Below, in pieces: positions 45,894 to 55,955 of a stretch of DNA of 64,000 bases. The first letter of the stretch is position 1; each line of letters starts with the position of its first letter. This stretch comes from Cryobacterium roopkundense. Lineage in GTDB: Bacteria; Actinomycetota; Actinomycetes; Actinomycetales; Microbacteriaceae. The notes beneath the pieces were generated by a model that was not told where the DNA came from, did not search any database, and worked only from the letters and a program-made list of their open reading frames with translations. Location: the NCBI RefSeq assembly GCF_014200405.1, contig NZ_JACHBQ010000001.1:1984001-2048000 (forward strand). The letters run 5' to 3'. Both the position numbers and the translations under genes were made by a program.

Positions 45894-46508
45894 ATGAAAA
45901 TTTCCGGGTTCACGAACTTAGGGTCGCTCAGCACGGCAAACCCCGCGTGCTCCCGCATGCCGGCAACGCTCTCCACCGCCGACCTGCCGCTCGCCGAGCT
46001 CATGTGCGCCCGGCTCGACGGCGAGGTTTACCCGCTGGGCGAGTGCTGGTGCCCGATCGACGAAATCGACTCGCCCAACCTTCGAGCCGCCTCCCTCGCT
46101 CCCCTGCTCCCCCGCCGGGCGATCATCGAACGACACAGCGCCGCGTGGGTTTACGATCTCTGCCCAGAACCCGCACAGCACGAATTCTGCGTGGACCTCG
46201 GAGCTCGGACACACGCCCAGCCGTCGCCGCGCAGGCACCTTCGGGAGGTGGTGTGCCCCACCGATGACACCGCGGAGCTGGGCGGCGTACGCGTGACAAC
46301 ACCGATTCGCACCGCCATCGACTTGGCCAGATGGGCGGCCCCGAATGCCGACGACCATCTCCTGCCGCTGCTGTTCGCCCTGCTGCGCTACGGCGGCTTC
46401 ACCGACACGACTCAAGCCAGAGCCCGGTGTGAGGCGAGGTCGATACCTCATCGAGGCATTGCGCTCCGTCGGCTGGCCGCCGTCGAAACCCTGCTTCGAA
46501 GCGACTAG
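45894..46508 (+). CDS. AbiEi-antitoxin-like hypothetical protein
   Basis: This 204-residue soluble protein has RRAIIERHSAAWVYDL and GGVRVTTPIRTAIDLARWAA, which recall the C-terminal part of AbiEi-type antitoxins and related DUF559-partner proteins common in Microbacteriaceae. No AbiEii toxin or nuclease is next to it, so it is not a complete toxin-antitoxin pair. ATG 45894 is chosen over a TTG two codons earlier. Its stop overlaps the convergent relA stop by four bases. Confidence 0.6.
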   Translation: MKISGFTNLGSLSTANPACSRMPATLSTADLPLAELMCARLDGEVYPLGECWCPIDEIDSPNLRAASLAPLLPRRAIIERHSAAWVYDLCPEPAQHEFCVDLGARTHAQPSPRRHLREVVCPTDDTAELGGVRVTTPIRTAIDLARWAAPNADDHLLPLLFALLRYGGFTDTTQARARCEARSIPHRGIALRRLAAVETLLRSD

Positions 46509-48757
46509 CCGTCGCTCACCCGATACACGTCGTAGACGGCGTCGATGCGGCGAACGGCGTTCAGAACGCGGTCGAGGTGCGTCGTGTCACCCATTTCAAA
46601 CACGAACCGACTCAAAGCCAAACGGTCACTCGACGTGTTCACCGTCGCAGACAGAATGTTGACGTGGTGTTCGGACAACACGCGCGTCACGTCTGACAGC
46701 AGTCCCGAACGGTCCAGAGCCTCGATTTGAATGTGAACGAGAAAGAGGCTCTTCGATGTGGGGGCCCACTCCACGTCGATCATGCGTTCAGGTTCTTTCA
46801 GCAGGGACTGCACGTTGTGGCAATCCGCCTGATGCACTGACACGCCGGCTCCGCGCGTCACAAAACCCACGATCTTATCTCCGGGCACCGGAGTGCAGCA
46901 CCGAGCGAGCTTGACAAGGATGTCGGGAGCGCCACGAACCAGCACACCGGAGTCGCTGGTGCGTGGGGCCTGCGTGTGACCGCGTGGGGCGACAGGAAAG
47001 TCGCTGACGTCGCTTTCCTCGATCGTCTGAACACTTGAGACGACCTTTTCGAGCACGGACTGTGTCGACACGTGCCCTTCGCCAACCGCCGCGTACAGGG
47101 CAGACACGTCTTCGTACTTCATGACCGCGGCGACTTCCGCGAAGGAATCCTGGTTCATCAGCTTTTGCAGTGGCAGATTCTGCTTGCGCATGGCACGTGC
47201 GATCGCATCGCGACCCTGCTCGATCGCCTCGTCTCGGCGCTCCTTCGTGAACCACTGCCGTATTTTGTTGCGCGCGCGCGGGCTCTTGACGAAGTTGAGC
47301 CAGTCCTTGCTGGGTCCCGAGTCCGGGTTCTTGGACGTGAAGACCTCGACGACGTCTCCAGTGTTCAGCGTGCTCTCGAGGGGCACGAGCCGACCGTTCA
47401 CCTTCGACCCCATGGTTCGGTGACCGACTTCGGTGTGCACGGCGTAGGCGAAGTCAACCGGTGTCGCCCCGGCGGGCAGTCCGATGACGCGCCCTTTGGG
47501 CGTGAAGACGTAGACCTCTTTGGCCCCGATTTCGTAGCGCAAGGAATCCAGAAATTCCCCGGGGTCGGCGGTTTCGGCCTGCCAGTCCGAAATGTGGGCG
47601 AGCCATGCCATGTCGGTGTCGCTCTTGGGCCCGACGCCGGAGCTCTTGCCGTTGACCTGCTCCTTGTATTTCCAGTGCGCGGCCACCCCGAACTCGGCGC
47701 GTTGGTGCATTTCCTGGGTACGGATCTGGATCTCGACGGGTCGTCCGCTGGGACCCATGACTGTGGTGTGCAGTGACTGGTACAGGTTGAACTTGGGGGT
47801 CGCGATGTAGTCCTTGAAACGGCCCGGCAGGGGTGTCCAACGCGCGTGGATGGACCCGAGCACGGCGTAGCAGTCACGCACCGAGTTAACGAGGACGCGA
47901 ATGCCGACCAGGTCGTAGATCTCGTCGAAATCTCGTCCGCGAACCACCATTTTTTGGTAAATGGAGTAGTACTGCTTCGGCCGGCCGGCAACCTTGCCGC
48001 GGATTCGAGCGGATTTAAGATCGTCATTGATGGTGTCTATGACGTTTTGAACGAATTCTTCACGCTGGGGGGTGCGCTGACGCACCAAGGATTCAATCTC
48101 GGCGTAGAGCTTGGGATAGAGCACGGCGAACGAGAGGTCTTCCAACTCCCACTTGATGGTCTGTATGCCGAGACGGTGCGCGAGGGGAGCGTAGATCTCC
48201 AGTGTTTCCGTGGCCTTGCGGACCGCAGACTCAGCGGGAACGAACCCCCACGTGCGGGCGTTGTGCAGACGGTCTGCAAGCTTGATGATCAGAACGCGGA
48301 TGTCTTTTGACATTGCCACGATCATCTTGCGAACGGTCTCCGCCTGGGTCGAGTCACCGTACTTGACCTTGTCGAGCTTGGTGACACCGTCGACGAGCAT
48401 GGCGATCTCGTCGCCGAAGTCACCTCGAAGTTCCTCGAGCGTGTACGACGTGTCCTCGACGGTGTCGTGGAGCAGAGCGGCGGCAATCGTCTTCGTGCCG
48501 ATCCCGAGGTCCGCCAGAATTTGGGCCACGGCGACCGGATGTGTGATGTACGGCTCACCGCTGCGGCGTGTCTGGCCCTCGTGTGCACGTTCCGCCGTGG
48601 TGTAGGCCCGTTCGATGATCGACAGGTCGACCTTGGGATGGTGGAGACGCACGGTCTTGATCAGGGTGTCCACGGCGCCGACCGGCTGCGCACGGGAGAA
48701 GATGCGGGGCACAAGGCGGCGCAGTGACGCTGGGGACGGGGTCGTCGTCTCGGTCAT
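46505..48757 (-). CDS. relA: Bifunctional (p)ppGpp synthetase/hydrolase
   Basis: The 750-residue Rel protein makes and degrades the alarmone (p)ppGpp. The hydrolase HD motif reads ALLHDTVEDT; the synthetase region has RGRDFDEIYDLVGIRVLV. A TGS domain (VFTPKGRVIGLPAGATPVDF) and a C-terminal ACT domain (HIQIEALDRSGLLSDVTRVL) follow. Both catalytic halves look intact. ATG 48757 lies seven bases after GAGG, which excludes GTG 48763. Confidence 0.96.
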   Translation of the reverse strand: MTETTTPSPASLRRLVPRIFSRAQPVGAVDTLIKTVRLHHPKVDLSIIERAYTTAERAHEGQTRRSGEPYITHPVAVAQILADLGIGTKTIAAALLHDTVEDTSYTLEELRGDFGDEIAMLVDGVTKLDKVKYGDSTQAETVRKMIVAMSKDIRVLIIKLADRLHNARTWGFVPAESAVRKATETLEIYAPLAHRLGIQTIKWELEDLSFAVLYPKLYAEIESLVRQRTPQREEFVQNVIDTINDDLKSARIRGKVAGRPKQYYSIYQKMVVRGRDFDEIYDLVGIRVLVNSVRDCYAVLGSIHARWTPLPGRFKDYIATPKFNLYQSLHTTVMGPSGRPVEIQIRTQEMHQRAEFGVAAHWKYKEQVNGKSSGVGPKSDTDMAWLAHISDWQAETADPGEFLDSLRYEIGAKEVYVFTPKGRVIGLPAGATPVDFAYAVHTEVGHRTMGSKVNGRLVPLESTLNTGDVVEVFTSKNPDSGPSKDWLNFVKSPRARNKIRQWFTKERRDEAIEQGRDAIARAMRKQNLPLQKLMNQDSFAEVAAVMKYEDVSALYAAVGEGHVSTQSVLEKVVSSVQTIEESDVSDFPVAPRGHTQAPRTSDSGVLVRGAPDILVKLARCCTPVPGDKIVGFVTRGAGVSVHQADCHNVQSLLKEPERMIDVEWAPTSKSLFLVHIQIEALDRSGLLSDVTRVLSEHHVNILSATVNTSSDRLALSRFVFEMGDTTHLDRVLNAVRRIDAVYDVYRVSDG

Positions 48758-48846
48758 CGTCACACCTCAATCCAGGGCTGGGTACATCAATTATGGCCGA
48801 ACGACGACGTTTCGAGAAACGCGCCGTCCGGCCATCGGAGCACCCG

Positions 48847-49878
48847 CTACGCCGTCACCGACTCCGAACCGGCACTGGCCGATTGGGAACTAGTTGACTG
48901 AGCGCTCGCCTTGGCCGCCAACGCCTTCTTGTCGCGCTTGTGCGTTGCCGGTTCCCGGGTGCGCAACTGGGAGTACAACGGAGCCGCGATGAAGATGGTC
49001 GAGTAGGTGCCCACCAGGATACCGATCAGCAGGGCGAGCGAAATGTCCCGCAGGGTTCCGGCTCCGAGCACAAACGCACCAATGAACAGGATCGACGCCA
49101 CCGGCAAGGCCGCGACGACAGAGGTGTTGATCGACCTGACAAGTGTCTGGTTCACGGCCAGATTGACGGAGTCCGCGAACGTTCGCCGGGAGCCAGGACC
49201 GTCCTCGCTGGTATTCTCGCGAATCTTGTCAAAGACCACCACGGTGTCGTACAGCGAGTAGCCGAGGATGGTCAGGAAACCGATGACGGCAGCCGGGGTG
49301 ATCTCGAACCCAATGAGTCCGTAGATCCCGGCGGTGATGACCAGGTCGTGCAGCAGGGCCACCATGGCCGCAGCGGACATCTTCCAGGTGCGGAAGTAGA
49401 TCGCCATCACGGTACCGGCGAGTACGAGGAAGACAACGAGGGCACGCAGGGCTTGCCCGGTGATGTCCGCGCCCCAGGACGGGCCGATGAAGGATGCGGC
49501 GACTTCTGTCTCCGGTACCTCGTAGGCAGTGGCGAGGGCGGCTCGCACGGCGCGGGTATCATCGCTGGTCAGCTGGTCGGTCTGCACCCGAACCTCGCTC
49601 GCTCCCACTGTGGACACCTTGGGCACGGCCTCCGGAACAATGCTCGCGATGGCATCCGTTGCGACGGTCTGATCCTGGTTGCTCACCTCCGAGATCACAA
49701 ATTCGCTGCCACCGGTGAATTCGATACCGAAGACGAAACCGCCCCGGACGAACGGCCCGACGACCGAAATGAGGATCATCACGGCGGCAATCGTGTACCA
49801 GAGTTTGCGGCGCCCCACGATGTTGAACGAGCGTTCGCCCGTGTAGAGGTCATTTCCGAATTTCGCGAAGCTAGCCAT
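48847..49878 (-). CDS. secF: Protein translocase subunit SecF
   Basis: The 343-residue membrane protein has six membrane segments and a periplasmic loop. Its family motif FGIEFTGGSEFVI is near the N-terminus, and GYSLYDTVVVFDKIREN is in the membrane domain. With SecD it uses the proton gradient to help late steps of Sec export. It overlaps the secD stop by one base (TGATG). The C-terminal tail is Ala/Ser-rich. Confidence 0.95.
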   Translation of the reverse strand: MASFAKFGNDLYTGERSFNIVGRRKLWYTIAAVMILISVVGPFVRGGFVFGIEFTGGSEFVISEVSNQDQTVATDAIASIVPEAVPKVSTVGASEVRVQTDQLTSDDTRAVRAALATAYEVPETEVAASFIGPSWGADITGQALRALVVFLVLAGTVMAIYFRTWKMSAAAMVALLHDLVITAGIYGLIGFEITPAAVIGFLTILGYSLYDTVVVFDKIRENTSEDGPGSRRTFADSVNLAVNQTLVRSINTSVVAALPVASILFIGAFVLGAGTLRDISLALLIGILVGTYSTIFIAAPLYSQLRTREPATHKRDKKALAAKASAQSTSSQSASAGSESVTA

Positions 49879-51593
49879 CAGGAGTCCTTCCCATCGTTCG
49901 ACGATTCAGTCGAGGATCCCACGAGCTCGGATGCCTTGCGCTCAGCAATGGTCTGTCTCTTGGCCGCTTCCTTACTTGAGGCCGAGGATTTGGTGCCCGG
50001 CACGGCGACGGAGGGCACAAATCGGGCGCGTCCGCGGTACACGGCACCCAGAGCCCGCGGGTCGAGCCCGCTGAGTGTGTGTCCCTCGTTGAAGAAGCGC
50101 GTTTTGGCGATGAGCTGCAGCATCGGGTGGGTGAACAGGCTCACGACGAGCAGGTCCACGATGGTGGTCAGACCGAGTGTCAGCGCGAATCCTCGCACGT
50201 TGCCGACGGCGAGCACGAACAGCACTGCGGCGGCGAGGAAGTTCACGACGTCGGAGGCGACGATAGTTCGGAAGGCACGCTTCCAGCCTGCCTCGACGGA
50301 TGACTCGAGTCCTCGGCCGTCTCGCAGCTCATCCCTGACGCGCTCGAAGTACACGATGAAGGAGTCCGCCGTGATGCCGATGGCCACGATCAAACCGGCG
50401 ACACCGGCAAGGGACAGCCGGTAGCCTTCACGCCACGACAGGATCGTGATGAGCAGATAGGTGATCACGCCGGCCACGACAAGCGACGCGACGGTGACCA
50501 GCCCGAGCAGACGGTATTGGGCAAGCGAGTACATCACCACGAGGATCAGGCCGATCAGACCCGCGATCAGACCGTTGACGAGCTGGGTGGAACCCAGAGT
50601 CGCACTGATCGTGTCCTGGCTCTGCACGGTGAAGCTGATCGGCAGTGCGCCGAACTTCAGCTGGTCGGCGAGTGCCTTGGACGATTCCTGGTCGAAGTTT
50701 CCGGTGATCTGGGGCTTGTCGGTCACACCCTGCACGCGTGGAGCCGTGATGACCTGACCGTCCAGAACAGCAGCGAACTGATTTTGCGGGGGCTGGAGAG
50801 CGATCAGTCGGCTGGAGACGCCGAGGAATTCGTCGGCTCCGCGTCCATTGAACTCAATGTTCACGACCCATTGGCCCGTTGGAGTTCCGCTCTGACCGAC
50901 TTCCTGGCCGTTCGTCGCGTCGGAGATGTTGGCGCCGTCGACTTCGACGGGACCGAGGATGTATTTGGCAGAGCCGTCGGCCTCGCAGGTGATGAGGGGC
51001 TGGTCTGTGGGTGCCACGTTGTTCGTGTCGATCTTGGCGCAGTCGAAGGCCTCGTACTGGGCCTGGAGCGCCGGTGTGACGTTGTTGAGGTCACTGCCGT
51101 CCGTCGGTGCGACCTCAGGCGTGGTGGAGAGATTGGGATCGATCGTGGCTTCGGGCACTGGCGTGGCCGTGCCGTCCGCGCCGATGGCTGCTGTCGTCGG
51201 TGCCCCGGCAACTATGACGGGCCGGAATTCGAGTTTCGCGGATGACTCAATGCGGTTGATCGTCGCGTCGTCGGGCGTGCCCGGGATCGACACGACGATG
51301 TTCTGGCCACCCTGTGTGTTGATCTCAGATTCGGAGACGCCGGCCGAGTCGATGCGCTGGCGGATGATGGACACCGCCTGGTCGAGCTGTTCTTGGGTGA
51401 CAGTCTCCCCCTCTGCGACCTGGGGCTCGAGGATGATCTGCGTGCCGCCCTCGAGGTCGAGGGCAAGCTTCGGGGCCCAAGAGCCGCTGCCGTTGAAAAC
51501 ACCGACGGCGTTGAAGGCAATGAGGCCGACAATCAGCACGCCAAGCCAGGTGAGGGAACGCCAGGCCTTCTTGGACGGGGACGACTTAGCCAC
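49878..51593 (-). CDS. secD: Protein translocase subunit SecD
   Basis: The 571-residue protein has a first membrane segment, a large external P1 domain (LGLDL-like KLALDLEGGTQIILEP; an acidic/Thr-rich insert at about 140-200) and five more membrane segments, including AGLIVAIGITADSFIVYFERVRDE. It is cotranscribed with secF. The insert of Thr, Pro and Asp residues in P1 is typical of Actinobacteria. Confidence 0.95.
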   Translation of the reverse strand: MAKSSPSKKAWRSLTWLGVLIVGLIAFNAVGVFNGSGSWAPKLALDLEGGTQIILEPQVAEGETVTQEQLDQAVSIIRQRIDSAGVSESEINTQGGQNIVVSIPGTPDDATINRIESSAKLEFRPVIVAGAPTTAAIGADGTATPVPEATIDPNLSTTPEVAPTDGSDLNNVTPALQAQYEAFDCAKIDTNNVAPTDQPLITCEADGSAKYILGPVEVDGANISDATNGQEVGQSGTPTGQWVVNIEFNGRGADEFLGVSSRLIALQPPQNQFAAVLDGQVITAPRVQGVTDKPQITGNFDQESSKALADQLKFGALPISFTVQSQDTISATLGSTQLVNGLIAGLIGLILVVMYSLAQYRLLGLVTVASLVVAGVITYLLITILSWREGYRLSLAGVAGLIVAIGITADSFIVYFERVRDELRDGRGLESSVEAGWKRAFRTIVASDVVNFLAAAVLFVLAVGNVRGFALTLGLTTIVDLLVVSLFTHPMLQLIAKTRFFNEGHTLSGLDPRALGAVYRGRARFVPSVAVPGTKSSASSKEAAKRQTIAERKASELVGSSTESSNDGKDS

Positions 51594-51616
51594 CTAGGAA
51601 CTCAGCTTTCTATGCT

Positions 51617-51644
51617 CGTGCCCACGCCGAAAGGCGTGGGCACG
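51617..51644. promoter_or_regulatory. 12-bp hairpin between yajC and secD
   Basis: CGTGCCCACGCC (51617-51628) and GGCGTGGGCACG (51633-51644) enclose a 4-nt loop, GAAA on the forward strand and TTTC on the transcribed strand. It fills most of the 63-bp yajC-secD gap. No T-run follows. It may set relative amounts of YajC and SecDF by partial termination or mRNA processing. Confidence 0.5.
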
Positions 51645-51656
51645 GTGAGGGGTGTG

Positions 51657-52043
51657 TTACGCGTCGCCCTTTTTGGGCTGGTTGTCAGTGTCGTCGCCAT
51701 CGACGCGCTGCCCGAATTCGGGCTCGCCCATCGACTCGATCGAGGGGCTGTCCTGGAGGATGTCCTCGGCCGTCTCTGGCACAACCGGCTCAACCACACG
51801 CGCGATTGTCTGGCGGTGGATGTTGACGATAGTTCCGGGCGCGATCAGCAGCGCAACCTTGTTCTCTTCCTCGTCTATCGACACAATGGTGCCGTACATG
51901 CCGAAGTTGGTCATCACGTCTGCGCCGGCAACCATGGTGGCCTGCAGGGCTTCCTGATCACGCTTGCGCTTGCGACCGTTACGGAACATGAAAAATACGA
52001 GCATCGCCAAAACCGCGAGCATGACAAGAGTCAACGGATCCAT
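51657..52043 (-). CDS. yajC: Preprotein translocase accessory subunit YajC
   Basis: The 128-residue protein has a single N-terminal membrane segment (LTLVMLAVLAMLVFFMF), then RNGRKRKRDQEALQATM and the YajC domain (GADVMTNFGMYGTIVSID), with an acidic C-terminal tail. It associates with SecDF. The gene lies upstream of secD and downstream of ruvB, the usual order. Confidence 0.94.
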   Translation of the reverse strand: MDPLTLVMLAVLAMLVFFMFRNGRKRKRDQEALQATMVAGADVMTNFGMYGTIVSIDEEENKVALLIAPGTIVNIHRQTIARVVEPVVPETAEDILQDSPSIESMGEPEFGQRVDGDDTDNQPKKGDA

Positions 52044-52117
52044 AAAACTGTGAGACCTTCCGATTGCGGCCCGAGGGCCGAAGCTTGTGTGGGTGGCTCC
52101 TTAAGAGCCAACTTGAA

Positions 52118-53152
52118 TTATAGGTCATCCAGCGTGAGGTCAACCTGAGGATTCCTCAAGCCGAAGTGACGCCACGCCTCGGCAGTGGCCACTCTCCCTC
52201 TCGGAGTGCGCGTGAGGAAGCCTATCCGCACGAGGAAGGGCTCGACGACAGCTTCGATGGTCTCGGATTCTTCACCCACCGAGACCGACAGTGTATTCAG
52301 GCCCACCGGGCCTCCCCCAAACCGCGTGAGAATAATCTTCATGACCTCACGGTCGAGGCGATCGAGCCCGATTTCATCGACGTCATACAGCTCGAGAGCC
52401 GCATGCACGGCTGCTAGATCGGCCCCGCCGCCGTGCACGAGGGCGTAGTCCCTCACACGTCGCAGCAGGCGATTGGCGACGCGCGGGGTACCCCGGCACC
52501 GTCCGGCGATCTCGGCTAGAGCGCGGGGTCCGATGTCGAGGTTGATCAGCTTCGCGGCTCTCGCGAGTACCTGCTCAAGTTCGCTATCGGCATAAAACTC
52601 TAGGTGGGCGGTGAATCCGAAACGGTCACGCAGCGGGTTTGGCAGCAAACCGGAACGAGTGGTCGCGCCCACAAGCGTGAACGGCGCCAGCTCGAGCGGC
52701 ACGGATGTGGCCCCAGCTCCCTTGCCCACCATGATGTCGATTCGGAAGTCTTCCATCGCCAGGTACAGCATCTCCTCGGCAGAGCGAGCCATGCGATGGA
52801 TCTCGTCGATAAAAAGCACCTCGCCCGGGATGAGGGAGGATAGTACGGCGGCTAGATCCCCGGCGTGCTGGATGGCCGGCCCGCTGGACATTCGCAGCGG
52901 ACGATTGCCCTCGTAGGCGATGATCATGGCAAGCGTGGTCTTGCCCAGTCCGGGAGGTCCAGCAAGCAGAATGTGGTCTGGCGTGCGGTTCTGCATGGTG
53001 GCGGCGGTCAGCATGAGCTGAAGTTGCCCGCGCACCTTGTGCTGGCCAACGAACTCGCCGAGGCTCGCCGGGCGGAGGGCGCCCTCGAAGGCGAGTTCAG
53101 TCTCACTTTCCAGTGTGGGTTTGGTGAGCTCAACGCCCGGATCTGTCGTCAT
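52118..53152 (-). CDS. ruvB: Holliday junction branch-migration ATPase RuvB
   Basis: The 344-residue AAA+ motor has [19 protein letters not shown], Walker [13 protein letters not shown], Walker [11 protein letters not shown] and the arginine-finger region [12 protein letters not shown] winged-helix tail follows ([18 protein letters not shown]). It overlaps ruvA by four bases and works with RuvA and RuvC, encoded directly upstream. Confidence 0.97.
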   Translation of the reverse strand: MTTDPGVELTKPTLESETELAFEGALRPASLGEFVGQHKVRGQLQLMLTAATMQNRTPDHILLAGPPGLGKTTLAMIIAYEGNRPLRMSSGPAIQHAGDLAAVLSSLIPGEVLFIDEIHRMARSAEEMLYLAMEDFRIDIMVGKGAGATSVPLELAPFTLVGATTRSGLLPNPLRDRFGFTAHLEFYADSELEQVLARAAKLINLDIGPRALAEIAGRCRGTPRVANRLLRRVRDYALVHGGGADLAAVHAALELYDVDEIGLDRLDREVMKIILTRFGGGPVGLNTLSVSVGEESETIEAVVEPFLVRIGFLTRTPRGRVATAEAWRHFGLRNPQVDLTLDDL

Positions 53153-53802
53153 GAGCGATGTCCCGGATTCTGGGCCGGACCGAGCCGACCGAGGGCAAGT
53201 CGAAGCACGACAGCCACCGTGAGGGGAGCCGCTTCTGCCGTGTGCGAAGCCGAGTCAGCCGGAACGGCCAACTCCGTGAGTGTTTCCTCCACAGCCTCGG
53301 CCGCCACGCGTTCGGACCATCCGAGTCCAATGAGTGCTGCCTGCACGCTCGCGGCAACGGATGCCGATCCCGTCGGGCGCGAAGAAGCGGATGCCGTGGC
53401 CGTGACGGCAAGCTTGCCCGCCAGACTCAGAACGATGAGCTTGGCCGTCTTGGGTCCGATACCACTGACCTTGCGAAACACTCCATCGGCATCGTCGGCC
53501 ACCGCTTGCGCGATCTGGTTGGGGGTGAGCACGCCGAGCACGCCGAGGGCTGACTTCGGGCCGACTCCGGTGACGCCGACGAGGAGTTCGAAGACGGAAA
53601 GCTCTTCCGGCGTGGGAAAACCGTACAGGGTTAGCGAGTCTTCCCGCACGATGAGCACTGTGAGCAGCCGCGCCTCGTCGTTCAACCGCAGCGACAGTGC
53701 CGTGGCCGGGGTGACCTGAACGCCGAGGCCCACTCCCCCGACTTCGATCACGACCGTCGAGCCGACGGCGGACAGGACGAGGCCACGTACAGAAGAGATC
53801 AC
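53149..53802 (-). CDS. ruvA: Holliday junction DNA-binding protein RuvA
   Basis: The 217-residue protein begins [21 protein letters not shown] and has the OB-fold followed by two helix-hairpin-helix motifs ([40 protein letters not shown]). A C-terminal domain III for RuvB contact follows ([15 protein letters not shown]). It overlaps both ruvB and ruvC by four bases. Confidence 0.96.
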   Translation of the reverse strand: MISSVRGLVLSAVGSTVVIEVGGVGLGVQVTPATALSLRLNDEARLLTVLIVREDSLTLYGFPTPEELSVFELLVGVTGVGPKSALGVLGVLTPNQIAQAVADDADGVFRKVSGIGPKTAKLIVLSLAGKLAVTATASASSRPTGSASVAASVQAALIGLGWSERVAAEAVEETLTELAVPADSASHTAEAAPLTVAVVLRLALGRLGPAQNPGHRS

Positions 53803-54428
53803 CGCTTAAGACTACGGGGCACGACAGACACGGGCGTGCCCCGCTCCGCGGCGCGCCATGCCTTTTGTGCCGGAGTGAGGGGCCCCGCGGGCGACGCGGC
53901 CGCGGGGATCTTCGCGGGAGCGCTCGAGACGGCGCCCACGGCACCGGCGATGCCGGTGCGCCAGGCATGGCAAATTGCCAGGGCGAGGGCGTCCGCGGCA
54001 TCCGCTGGCTGGGGAATTTCGGTGAGCCCGAGGATGCGGGCGACCATCGTGCCGACCTGCTTCTTGTCGGCCGATCCGTAGCCGGTGATCGCGGCCTTCA
54101 CCTCACTGGGAGTATGCAGGGTGACGGGGAGCCCACGACGAGCCGCCAGCAGCAGGGCTACCCCACTGATCTGGGCGGTGCCCATGACGGTGCCCACGTT
54201 ATTCTGCGCGAAAACGCGCTCGATCGCGACGAACTCGGGCCTGTGCCGATCGAGCATGTCCTCGATGCCCTCGCTGAGCAGCAACAGGCGCTTTTCGAGC
54301 GGCATGTCGATCGGACTGCGCACCACGGTGACGTCGACGAGCGTCGCCGAGCGATTTCCGGCAACGTCAACGACACCAACGCCGCACCGGGTGAGGCCCG
54401 GGTCGATCCCGAGCACCCGAACGGCCAT
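53799..54428 (-). CDS. ruvC: Crossover junction endodeoxyribonuclease RuvC
   Basis: The 209-residue RNase-H-fold resolvase has the acidic residues in [27 protein letters not shown] and the C-terminal [12 protein letters not shown]. It cuts Holliday junctions in the RuvABC complex. A C-terminal extension rich in Ala and Pro (about 165-209) is specific to this group. It follows the yebC stop by five bases. Confidence 0.96.
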   Translation of the reverse strand: MAVRVLGIDPGLTRCGVGVVDVAGNRSATLVDVTVVRSPIDMPLEKRLLLLSEGIEDMLDRHRPEFVAIERVFAQNNVGTVMGTAQISGVALLLAARRGLPVTLHTPSEVKAAITGYGSADKKQVGTMVARILGLTEIPQPADAADALALAICHAWRTGIAGAVGAVSSAPAKIPAAASPAGPLTPAQKAWRAAERGTPVSVVPRSLKR

Positions 54429-54433
54429 CGGCG

Positions 54434-55198
54434 CTACTCCGAGTCGGCGTGAAGTTCGGCCTGAACGTTGGCGGGCAGATCGTAGTTGCTGTAAATGTTC
54501 TGCACGTCGTCGAGGTCCTCCATCGCGTCGATGAGGCGAAACACCTTCCGGGCGGTCTCGGCGTCGACTTCGACCTTGAGCGACGGGATGAACGCGATGT
54601 CCGCCGACTCGTAATCGATGCCCGCCGTCTGCAGCGCCGTGCGCGTGGCGACGAGGTCGTGTGCCTCGGAGAGAACCTCGAAGGATTCGCCGTCGTCGAT
54701 GACTTCCTCGGCCCCGGCATCGAGCACGGCCAGGAGGATGTCGTCCTCGGTAATTCCGCCGGCCTTCTTGACCACGACAACTCCCTTGCGGTGGAAGTTA
54801 TAGGCCACACTGCCCGGATCGGCCATGGCACCACCGTTGCGGGCCATGGTCGTGCGCACTTCGGCGGCCGCGCGGTTCTTGTTGTCGGTGAGGCATTCGA
54901 TCATGATAGCGACACCGTGGGCCGCATAGCCCTCGTACATGATGGTCGTGTAGTCGACCTGCTCGCCCGACAGACCGGCACCGCGCTTGACTGCGCGGTC
55001 GATGTTGTCGTTGGGAACTGAAGTCTTCTTCGCCTTCTGAATCGCGTCGACCAGGGTGGGGTTACCAGAAAGGTCTGCGCCACCCATGCGCGCGGCCACT
55101 TCGATGTTCTTGATGAGTTTCGCGAAGGCTTTGGCCCGGCGAGAGTCGGTGACGGCCTTTTGGTGCTTCGTTGTGGCCCATTTGGAATGCCCGGACAT
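54434..55198 (-). CDS. yebC: YebC/PmpR-type protein
   Basis: The 254-residue protein begins [28 protein letters not shown], the standard YebC start. It also has [23 protein letters not shown] and a C-terminal [16 protein letters not shown] segment. Members were annotated as transcription regulators, and recent work links some to translation of proline-rich stretches. I use ATG 55198 and not the longer frame to 55258. It is followed closely by ruvCAB. Confidence 0.95.
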   Translation of the reverse strand: MSGHSKWATTKHQKAVTDSRRAKAFAKLIKNIEVAARMGGADLSGNPTLVDAIQKAKKTSVPNDNIDRAVKRGAGLSGEQVDYTTIMYEGYAAHGVAIMIECLTDNKNRAAAEVRTTMARNGGAMADPGSVAYNFHRKGVVVVKKAGGITEDDILLAVLDAGAEEVIDDGESFEVLSEAHDLVATRTALQTAGIDYESADIAFIPSLKVEVDAETARKVFRLIDAMEDLDDVQNIYSNYDLPANVQAELHADSE

Positions 55199-55334
55199 GA
55201 ATCTCCCGTTGTGTTGCTCGCTCGTTGTGACGTGAGGCTGGACTGCTGACTCTGGCACCGCAGTGCAACCCTTATTCTAGCCCGGGGTCATCGCTTCCTC
55301 CCGGAAGCGGTCGCCCGTAGCGGTCGCGTCGCGC

Positions 55335-55904
55335 TCAGGCGTTGCTGTCGGCGTGAATGAGTTTGCTGAGGGTGTGCAGGTTGCGAGTCGTGGTGGTATC
55401 GCGGTACTTCGGTTTTCCGCTCTTCTTGCTGAAGTGACTCTTCACGCCCACGGCCTTGCGAACCTCCCAATAGAGCACGCCGTGCCCCAGTTCGATTCGT
55501 TCGTCTGCGGCGTCGAGTTCACGGGCGTGGCCGGCGAGTTCGGTGAGCGCCGCGGGCTCGGACGCGAACATCACGTAGGGGTGCCAGCCGTCGCGTTCAG
55601 CGTCGAACGGGTAGGCGCGAATGATGCGGTCGAGACTTTCAGCCTCGACGAGAACGATGTACGCGTCGTAGTCGAATCGTTCGTGCAGCGCAGCCTCGAT
55701 CAGAGCCTTGCGCTCGGCGATATCTGCGGCGAGGTCCTTCGGGTCCACGGGTTCGGTTCCGGTTCGAAACAGCACGTTGCCGCTTGCGAGAATCGTCTTC
55801 ACCTCGGAGAACCCCAGCTCGCGAAAAAGGTCCGCCAGATCTGTCATGGCAATCGTGATGCCATTGACATTGATACCCCGTAGGAGCGCTACATACTTCG
55901 TCAT
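55335..55904 (-). CDS. DUF1697 family protein
   Basis: The 189-residue protein has the family start TKYVALLRGINVNG and LFRELGFSEVKTILASGNVLF, with a C-terminal RDTTTTRNLHTLSKL. No function is established. I start at ATG 55904, not the longer frame to 55949. It lies between pdxT and yebC; a small hairpin (CGCTTCC/GGAAGCG, 55292-55309) follows its stop. It is an insertion into the otherwise conserved pdxT-yebC pair. Confidence 0.88.
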   Translation of the reverse strand: MTKYVALLRGINVNGITIAMTDLADLFRELGFSEVKTILASGNVLFRTGTEPVDPKDLAADIAERKALIEAALHERFDYDAYIVLVEAESLDRIIRAYPFDAERDGWHPYVMFASEPAALTELAGHARELDAADERIELGHGVLYWEVRKAVGVKSHFSKKSGKPKYRDTTTTRNLHTLSKLIHADSNA

Positions 55905-55955
55905 CGTTGACTCATTTCCAAAAGCATCGTTGCCAAACCCTACCGACACAGCAGC

